Assembly: GCA_016237705.1 (NCBI GenBank)
Contig: CP066204.1
Span: 1-64,000, forward strand
Length of the DNA stretch: 64,000 bases
Source of the DNA: Aerococcaceae bacterium zg-252
Lineage (GTDB): Bacteria; Bacillota; Bacilli; Lactobacillales; Aerococcaceae
Reading direction: 5' to 3'
Below, piece by piece: positions 59,259-64,000 of this stretch. The notes beneath the pieces are model-generated. The model was not told the DNA's origin, did not search any database, and saw only the letters and a list, made by a program, of their open reading frames with translations. Both the position numbers and the translations under genes were made by a program. Position 1 is the stretch's first letter. Each line of letters begins with the position of its first letter.

Positions 59259-59951
59259 ATGGCAACTAAAATTTTATTAGTAGATGATAATCGTGAAATC
59301 GTTGAATTATTAAATATTTATTTGCAAAACGAAAGCTATGAGGTGATTAAAGCGTATAATGGACAGCAAGCGCTGAATATATTAGAAAATGAGACTGTTG
59401 ATTTAGCTTTGTTAGATATTATGATGCCACAAATAAATGGATTAGATGTGCTTGCACGTTTGAGAGCTTCGAATAAAAATGTTCCTGTTATTTTGGTAAG
59501 TGCGAAATCAGAGGATAATGATAAAATCCAAGGATTAGTGACAGGTGCCGATGATTATATTACAAAGCCATTTAATCCATTGGAGGTGATTGCTCGAATT
59601 AAGTCATTATTAAGACGTCAAAAGCAATATATGGCACCAGAAAAAGAGAATCAAATTGAAATTGGACCTCTTGAAATTCGCAAAGAATCTCATGAAGTTT
59701 TTACTTTATCAGGGAAAAAAATTCAGTTAACAGCATTGGAATTTGGAATATTGTATTTATTGGCGAGTCATCCAAATCGTGTATTCAGTGCCGATGAAAT
59801 TTTTGAAGCAGTGTGGAATCAAGAGAGTGTTGTTAGTGTTAAAACGGTAATGGTACATGTAAGTCATTTGCGTGATAAAATAGAAGCTGCCACTGATGGT
59901 GAAAAAGTCATTAAAACGGTATGGGGCGTAGGATATAAGATAGAAGGATAG
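59259..59951 (+). CDS. OmpR/VanR-type response regulator
   Basis: This is the DNA-binding half of a two-component system. The receiver domain has the acidic pocket D9/D10, the phosphoacceptor D53 (ALLDIMMP), and the conserved K103 (ITKPF). The winged-helix C-terminal domain includes LTALEFGILYLLASHP and VSVKTVMVHVSHLRDKIE. ATG 59259 is 8 bases after AAAGGATG; the in-frame GTG at 59250 overlaps that site. The product has 230 residues. A TATAAT (59222-59227) with a weak -35 is the probable promoter. The kinase gene follows after 6 bases. Confidence 0.95.
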   Translation: MATKILLVDDNREIVELLNIYLQNESYEVIKAYNGQQALNILENETVDLALLDIMMPQINGLDVLARLRASNKNVPVILVSAKSEDNDKIQGLVTGADDYITKPFNPLEVIARIKSLLRRQKQYMAPEKENQIEIGPLEIRKESHEVFTLSGKKIQLTALEFGILYLLASHPNRVFSADEIFEAVWNQESVVSVKTVMVHVSHLRDKIEAATDGEKVIKTVWGVGYKIEG

Positions 59952-59957
59952 AGTGTT

Positions 59958-61100
59958 ATGAATTTACCAACAATGAAATTAACACAAAATGAACGTATTA
60001 TATTATTCTTAGAGGGCATTATTACGCTAGGAACTGTTTTTTTAATATATTTGAGTTTGGTTTTATTATATCTTGAATTTTTGAAGCTACCGATGACGTG
60101 GTTTGGAGAGCCAAACTTAACGACGTTTGCTTATTTTGGCTGGTCTGTTAAAGATGTCATCATGACACGTCAAATACTTTCATATATTATGATTATGATT
60201 GCACCATTGGCTACGTATTCGAGAGTGAATAAAATACGTAATTCGCTGCATTTAAAGCGTGTGCTAGATTATTTAAAATATATTTCAAATGGGCACTATG
60301 ACTTAAAAATTCCAGAAGTTAATATTGGAGAGCTGACAGATGCGATTCATAGTATAAATTCATTAGTTGAAAGTGTTGTTCAATCACGTGAAGAAGAACG
60401 GAAAGTTGAACAATCGAAAGATGAGCTAATTGCTAATGTGGGACATGATTTAAGAACGCCATTAACTTCAATTATTGGATATTTAGGATTGATTAATAAT
60501 CAGCAATACCAATCAGAAGAGCAAATGCTGAATTATGCTAGTATAGCTTATAATAAAGCCTTGGATATGAATGTTTTAGTGAATGATTTATTTGATTATG
60601 CCGCTTCACGTATGACATCCTATAAAATTAGACCAATTGAGATGAATATCGGTATGTTTTTTGAGCAACTAGCAGCAGATTTTGAATTATTAGCACAAGA
60701 AAAGAATATCAAAATTGAAATCGATGTGACACCTGAAGAATTAATAGTATCATTAGATCCGGAAAAGATGGCACGTGTGTTTCATAATTTAATTTCGAAT
60801 GCTTTAAAATATGGACATGGTGCTTCGCTGATTCAATTACGAGCGTATCGTGATTTGGGAGATAGACAAACGATATTAGAAGTTCGTAATAATGGTGAAT
60901 TAATACCGGAATCAGAATTAGAAAACATTTTTGAGCGAAGCTATCGATTGGATTCATCACGTAATGCAGATGTTCCTGGTTCAGGCTTAGGATTGCCAAT
61001 TGTGCGTAATATTGTCAATGTACATAATGGTAAAGTACATGCAGAGATAGATCAACAATTTATGGTGTTTAAAATAGAAATGAAGTGGGGAAATAAATGA
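59958..61100 (+). CDS. Sensor histidine kinase with short extracellular loop (VanS/DdcS-like)
   Basis: The 380-residue kinase has two membrane helices (about residues 13-42 and 70-88) separated by only about 28 extracellular residues, a HAMP-like segment, the phosphoacceptor H163 in VGHDLRTPLTSIIGYL, the N-box HNLISNALKYG, and the G-boxes with GSGLGLPIVRNIV. With such a small outer loop it is unlikely to bind a large ligand alone. It overlaps the next gene by 4 bases (ATGA), so the kinase and the DacA-like protein are produced together and may work together. Confidence 0.94.
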   Translation: MNLPTMKLTQNERIILFLEGIITLGTVFLIYLSLVLLYLEFLKLPMTWFGEPNLTTFAYFGWSVKDVIMTRQILSYIMIMIAPLATYSRVNKIRNSLHLKRVLDYLKYISNGHYDLKIPEVNIGELTDAIHSINSLVESVVQSREEERKVEQSKDELIANVGHDLRTPLTSIIGYLGLINNQQYQSEEQMLNYASIAYNKALDMNVLVNDLFDYAASRMTSYKIRPIEMNIGMFFEQLAADFELLAQEKNIKIEIDVTPEELIVSLDPEKMARVFHNLISNALKYGHGASLIQLRAYRDLGDRQTILEVRNNGELIPESELENIFERSYRLDSSRNADVPGSGLGLPIVRNIVNVHNGKVHAEIDQQFMVFKIEMKWGNK

Positions 61101-62395
61101 AATTTAAAAAGCAGTTAATGGTGTTAATTAGCTTGATTTTTTTAGTCAGCTCAGGACCGATTGTTACTGCTCAAACAAGTGAGAATGTTTCACTCGAAGC
61201 AATATCTGCAATGCTTGTAGATGCAGAGAATGGACAAATTTTATTTGAGAAAGAATCACAATTAGCCATTGAATCTGGAGCAGCAACTAAATTATTATTG
61301 GTATACTTAGTATATGAGGCAATTGCTAATGGAGAGTTAACATTGAATACACAAGTTCCAATTTCTGATTATGTGTATCAGCTAAGCCAAAATTATGAAA
61401 TAGCCAATATTCCTTTGCGGCAAGATTTTCATTATACAGTAGAAGAATTATTACAGGCGATTGCAGTAAAATCAGCTAATGGCGCAGCTTTAGCTTTAGT
61501 AGAAATGCTATCGGAAACGCAGCAAGAATTTTTAGAGAAAATGGAACAAAAGTTACATGATTGGCATTTAGAGGGAAATCAGTTAACGAATATTATGGGG
61601 ATACCAACGGATAGTAGTAGTTCCACTGCTAAAAATGGTAATCGGTTGACTGTTGAAACGATTGCGACGATTGCGTATCGTCTAATTCAGGATTTCCCAG
61701 AATATTTAAATTATACGAAGATTGATAAATTACATTTTAAAGCAGAAACTAAAGATGCGATTGTGGTGAATAATAGTAATGATTTATTAGATAGTTCAAT
61801 GAAACCAGATGGCTTGATGTTGACCAGTACGGAAAATGGGCACTTGCATCAAATTTTAACGGTTAAACGTGATAATCGACGCTTATTAGCGATTGTTTTA
61901 GGGGTGTCAGATGAAGTCAGCAGTACGACTAAGGACATTAGACAACTGTTAGATTATGGTTTTTCAGCTTTTAGTAAGCAAAATGTACTCGTTAAAGGGA
62001 CAATGACTAATCAAATTCCAGCCATTGAAGTCGTTGGTGGTAAGCAAAAATCGGTTGCGATGATGTATTCAGATGATGTATCGTTAACATTACCGAGTGA
62101 GTGGTCCAATGCAAAATATCAGTATCATTTTGTACCGAATGCAACGTATTTTAATGAACAAAATCAAATACAAGCTCCGATAGCAAAAGATGTGGAAGTT
62201 GGAACGGTTAGTGTATCATTAGAGCATGAAATGCTTAGTTTTTTGCCGACAGCAAAAGGTAGTGAGGTAGCGGTTGTCACGAATGAATCAGTTGAGAAAG
62301 CCGGTTGGATTCTACGAATACTGCGAGGCACACAAAACTTAGCAAATCAAGTGATAGACGGGACAAGAGAATTTTTTATCGATTTATTTAATTAA
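61097..62395 (+). CDS. DacA-like (PBP5-fold) secreted protein lacking catalytic motifs
   Basis: The protein has a signal peptide (residues 1-25), a penicillin-binding S11 peptidase-like domain and a PBP5 C-terminal domain ending in an amphipathic helix (GWILRILRGTQNLANQVI), so it should sit on the outer membrane face. The nucleophile motif SxxK reads A62-A63-T64-K65: the catalytic serine is alanine. The second motif SAN (S126-N128) is kept. The third motif KTG reads M241-L242-T243. D-Ala-D-Ala carboxypeptidase activity is therefore unlikely; binding of stem peptides may remain. Its ATG overlaps the histidine kinase gene. It resembles ddcY in arrangement but not in active site. Confidence 0.88.
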   Translation: MKFKKQLMVLISLIFLVSSGPIVTAQTSENVSLEAISAMLVDAENGQILFEKESQLAIESGAATKLLLVYLVYEAIANGELTLNTQVPISDYVYQLSQNYEIANIPLRQDFHYTVEELLQAIAVKSANGAALALVEMLSETQQEFLEKMEQKLHDWHLEGNQLTNIMGIPTDSSSSTAKNGNRLTVETIATIAYRLIQDFPEYLNYTKIDKLHFKAETKDAIVVNNSNDLLDSSMKPDGLMLTSTENGHLHQILTVKRDNRRLLAIVLGVSDEVSSTTKDIRQLLDYGFSAFSKQNVLVKGTMTNQIPAIEVVGGKQKSVAMMYSDDVSLTLPSEWSNAKYQYHFVPNATYFNEQNQIQAPIAKDVEVGTVSVSLEHEMLSFLPTAKGSEVAVVTNESVEKAGWILRILRGTQNLANQVIDGTREFFIDLFN

Positions 62396-62428
62396 TTAGA
62401 TAATGGTATAAGAGAGGAGTAAGAATGA

Positions 62429-62959
62429 ATGGAGAATAAAGAACGTGCGATTTTTGCAGGTGGTTGCTTTTGGTGTATGGTTCATCCGTTTGACCAGTGG
62501 GACGGAGTAGAGTCAGTTATTTCAGGGTATATCGGTGGAACAGTCGAAAATCCGACATATGAACAAGTTAAAACAGGCACAACTGGTCATGCAGAGGCTG
62601 TATGTATTACATTTAATCCAGAAGTGGTAAGCTATGAACAATTATTAAGTGTATTTTGGCAAATTATTGACCCGACTGATAGTGGGGGACAATTTGTTGA
62701 CCGTGGGACTTCGTATCGTCCTGAGATTTTTTATACGACGGAGGAACAAAAACAAGTAGCAGAACAGTCTAAATTAGCGTTAGAACAAAGTAATCTGTTT
62801 GATAATCCGATTGTCGTACCGATTACGTCAGCACCTACATTTTATGAGGCAGAAACCTATCATCAAGATTTTTACTTAAAAAATCCAGTACACTATGAAT
62901 GTTATCGTAGTTTGTCTGGACGTGATGAATTTATTAATAAACATCATTCAATGGCATAG
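62429..62959 (+). CDS. msrA: Peptide methionine-(S)-S-oxide reductase
   Basis: MsrA repairs oxidised methionine (S isomer) in proteins. The 176-residue protein begins with the catalytic motif AGGCFWC (C13, with C16) and has the family segments [22 protein letters not shown] and [17 protein letters not shown] split at its turn. No signal peptide is present, so it is cytoplasmic. The ATG at 62429 lies after GAGGAG, and an out-of-frame ATG at 62425 leads to an early stop. It follows the DacA-like gene by 33 bases and may be cotranscribed. No MsrB gene is adjacent. Confidence 0.96.
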   Translation: MENKERAIFAGGCFWCMVHPFDQWDGVESVISGYIGGTVENPTYEQVKTGTTGHAEAVCITFNPEVVSYEQLLSVFWQIIDPTDSGGQFVDRGTSYRPEIFYTTEEQKQVAEQSKLALEQSNLFDNPIVVPITSAPTFYEAETYHQDFYLKNPVHYECYRSLSGRDEFINKHHSMA

Positions 62960-62976
62960 TCGAATGGCGAAGATTA

Positions 62977-63018
62977 AGACAGCTCAATCAGTGTGAACCA
63001 GTGATTGAGCTGTCTTCT
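62977..63018 (+). terminator. Terminator after msrA
   Basis: A perfect 14-bp stem (62977-62990 with 63002-63015) and an 11-base loop; the T tract is short. Confidence 0.85.
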
Positions 63019-63068
63019 ATATTGTGACTTTAGTCGGTCACGCACCGTAAGGTGAGTGACAAATAAAC

Positions 63069-63085
63069 CACCCGCTATGCGGGTG
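63069..63085. repeat. IS left-end hairpin
   Basis: CACCCGC TAT GCGGGTG is a perfect 7-bp stem with a 3-base loop, the likely TnpA recognition hairpin of the left end. A second hairpin with one mismatch lies just outside (63038-63059). Confidence 0.75.
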
Positions 63086-63168
63086 CGCAACGACGGTTAT
63101 ACCAAAAAACTCCAAACGCGATACAATAGTGGTGTTCAAGCCAACTGTAAAGTGAAAGGAGAAAACGC

Positions 63169-63624
63169 ATGGCACATAGTTTATCGCACACAAAGTGGAT
63201 GTGTAAATACCACATTGTGTTTACCCCAAAGTATAGACGAAAAATCATCTATAATCAATGTCGCAGTAGTTTAGGAGAAATATTTCGACGATTATGTAGT
63301 TATAAAGGAGTCGAAATTATAGAAGGACATCTGATGCCGGACCATGTACATATGTTGGTCAGTATTCCACCAAGAATAAGCGTATCGAGTTTTATGGGAT
63401 ATTTAAAAGGTAAGAGTGCGTTAATGATGTTTGATAAACACGCAAATTTGAAATATAAATTTGGGAATCGACATTTTTGGGCAGAAGGATATTATGTGAG
63501 TACGGTGGGATTAAACGAAGCCACGATAAAGAAATATATTCAAGAGCAAGAGAAACATGATATAGCCTTGGATAAATTGAGTGTGAAGGAATATGAAAAT
63601 CCCTTTAGGGATAGTGGTAAGTAA
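63169..63624 (+). CDS. tnpA: IS200/IS605-family transposase TnpA (Y1, HUH)
   Basis: TnpA cuts and rejoins single-stranded DNA. The 151-residue protein is full length. The HUH motif is H59-V60-H61 in MPDHVHMLVSI, and the catalytic tyrosine is probably Y123 in TIKKYIQEQEKH. The segment KYHIVFTPKYRRKII at the start and GNRHFWAEGYYVSTVG are family signatures. ATG 63169 follows AAAGGAG. The frame and key residues are intact, so the element may be active. A terminator at 63687-63718 ends its transcript. Confidence 0.96.
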   Translation: MAHSLSHTKWMCKYHIVFTPKYRRKIIYNQCRSSLGEIFRRLCSYKGVEIIEGHLMPDHVHMLVSIPPRISVSSFMGYLKGKSALMMFDKHANLKYKFGNRHFWAEGYYVSTVGLNEATIKKYIQEQEKHDIALDKLSVKEYENPFRDSGK

Positions 63625-63686
63625 TACAAACGCCTCTTTGAGAGGCGAGTGACGGGTCAAGAGCAATAAGGCTTGAACAAAGTGAA

Positions 63687-63718
63687 AGCCAGCGTCTTTA
63701 GGCGCTGGCTGGCTTTTT
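63687..63718 (+). terminator. Terminator within the IS, after tnpA
   Basis: An 8-bp GC-rich stem AGCCAGCG (63687-63694) pairs with CGCTGGCT (63703-63710) and is followed by five T residues (63714-63718). Confidence 0.8.
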
Positions 63719-63738
63719 GGGCTTATAGCCCCTGTTCA

Positions 63739-63761
63739 AACCACCCGTTAGACGGGTGGTT
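63739..63761. repeat. IS right-end hairpin
   Basis: AACCACCCGT TAG ACGGGTGGTT is a perfect 10-bp stem with a 3-base loop and shares its ACCACCCG core with the left hairpin. It ends 5 bases before the stop codon of the neighbouring minus-strand gene. Confidence 0.8.
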
Positions 63762-63766
63762 ATGAT

Positions 63767-64000
63767 TTACGTATATTGTTTAAGTAACCGTGTGATAATT
63801 GGTGCGAGTATGAGATAAAAAATGATATTTCCAGCTGCATGTGCCGTATCAAAAGGTAATCCTCTTAAATAATAGCTCCAAAAATTGGCAATACCGTATA
63901 GTTTGACCCACATAATTGAAATTAACAATCCATACAAATAGCCCAATATACCGCACCATAATGCCCCAACTATTTGTTGTGGCATTGCTTTTAATCTTCT
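63767..64000 (-). CDS. Partial membrane protein, probable ECF transporter S component
   Basis: Only the C-terminal 77 residues are in the window; the frame stays open to the window edge, so the start lies beyond 64000. The visible part has three hydrophobic segments and the pattern LRGLPFDTAHAAGNIIFYLILAPIITRLL, which resembles the last helices of substrate-specific subunits of energy-coupling factor vitamin transporters. The substrate is unknown and the assignment is from pattern memory only. Its stop codon abuts the right end of the IS element, so its last residues may derive from the insertion event. Confidence 0.55.
   Translation of the reverse strand, partial: RRLKAMPQQIVGALWCGILGYLYGLLISIMWVKLYGIANFWSYYLRGLPFDTAHAAGNIIFYLILAPIITRLLKQYT

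Larger units (their letters stand above)
63030..63770 (+). mobile_element. IS200/IS605-family insertion sequence (IS200 type, tnpA only)
   Basis: A single Y1 transposase gene is flanked by subterminal hairpins rather than terminal inverted repeats, as in IS200. Left hairpins are at 63038-63059 and 63069-63085; a right hairpin is at 63739-63761. There is no tnpB. Internal hairpins after tnpA (63631-63647, and a terminator at 63687-63718) belong to the element. Exact ends cannot be fixed without another copy; the range given is approximate. Confidence 0.82.

Noticed and set aside
63056-63274. 72-codon frame overlapping the start of the IS transposase
   Set aside because: It runs through the left-end hairpins and overlaps tnpA in another frame; no recognisable protein.

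Overview
The window is the origin-proximal part of a low-GC Firmicutes chromosome. It starts inside the oriC DnaA-box cluster just upstream of dnaA and runs 64 kb along one replichore, with most genes on the leading (+) strand. Gene content points to Lactobacillales: a GlnR-glnRA operon, a phosphoketolase, an MsmK-type ATPase with a cre site, a SigH/ComX-like sigma factor, comFA/comFC, and no sporulation or respiratory genes. A family-level guess (Aerococcaceae or Carnobacteriaceae) is inference only.

Layout: (1) 1-11.2 kb, oriC, dnaA, dnaN, yaaA, recF, gyrB, gyrA, interrupted by a minus-strand block (M15B DD-peptidase, exported thioredoxin, CcdA). (2) 11.3-16.6 kb, rpsF-ssb-rpsR with two perfect parS sites, the c-di-AMP phosphodiesterase gdpP, rplI, dnaB. 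(3) 16.6-19.8 kb, minus-strand purA, a cation efflux protein and a secreted C39-type peptidase. (4) 19.9-29.1 kb, glnRA, pyrFE, purR, glmU, prs, pncB, nadE: nitrogen, nucleotide, PRPP and NAD metabolism. (5) 29.2-42.8 kb, tagO, degV, yigZ, degV, an LLM oxidoreductase, comFA, comFC, hpf, secA, prfB (programmed frameshift), ftsE, ftsX; this order resembles the B. subtilis tagO to ftsEX region without degSU and comFB. (6) 42.9-53.3 kb, msmK, dut, radA, yacL, gltX, cysS, mrnC, rlmB, yacP, a sigma factor, rpmG, secE, the classic radA to secE block. (7) 53.3-56.6 kb, nusG, rplK, rplA, rplJ, rplL with ribosomal-protein autoregulatory leaders. (8) 56.6-64 kb, phosphoketolase, a two-component system fused in operon to a DacA-like protein, msrA, an intact IS200-type element, and the 3' end of a likely ECF S component.

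Most of the window is conserved housekeeping DNA. The observation most worth following is the operon at 59.2-62.4 kb: a response regulator, a histidine kinase with only a short extracellular loop, and a secreted DacA-fold protein whose catalytic SxxK serine is alanine and whose KTG motif is lost, suggesting a non-enzymatic peptidoglycan sensor. Also notable are the complete bacterial origin-unwinding architecture with DnaA-trios, paired parS sites, duplicated L1-binding leader motifs, a terminator hairpin just downstream of the nusG promoter, a long imperfect palindrome between secA and prfB, and an apparent strand-symmetric preference for GACGG/CCGTC. No tRNA, rRNA or CRISPR array was seen.
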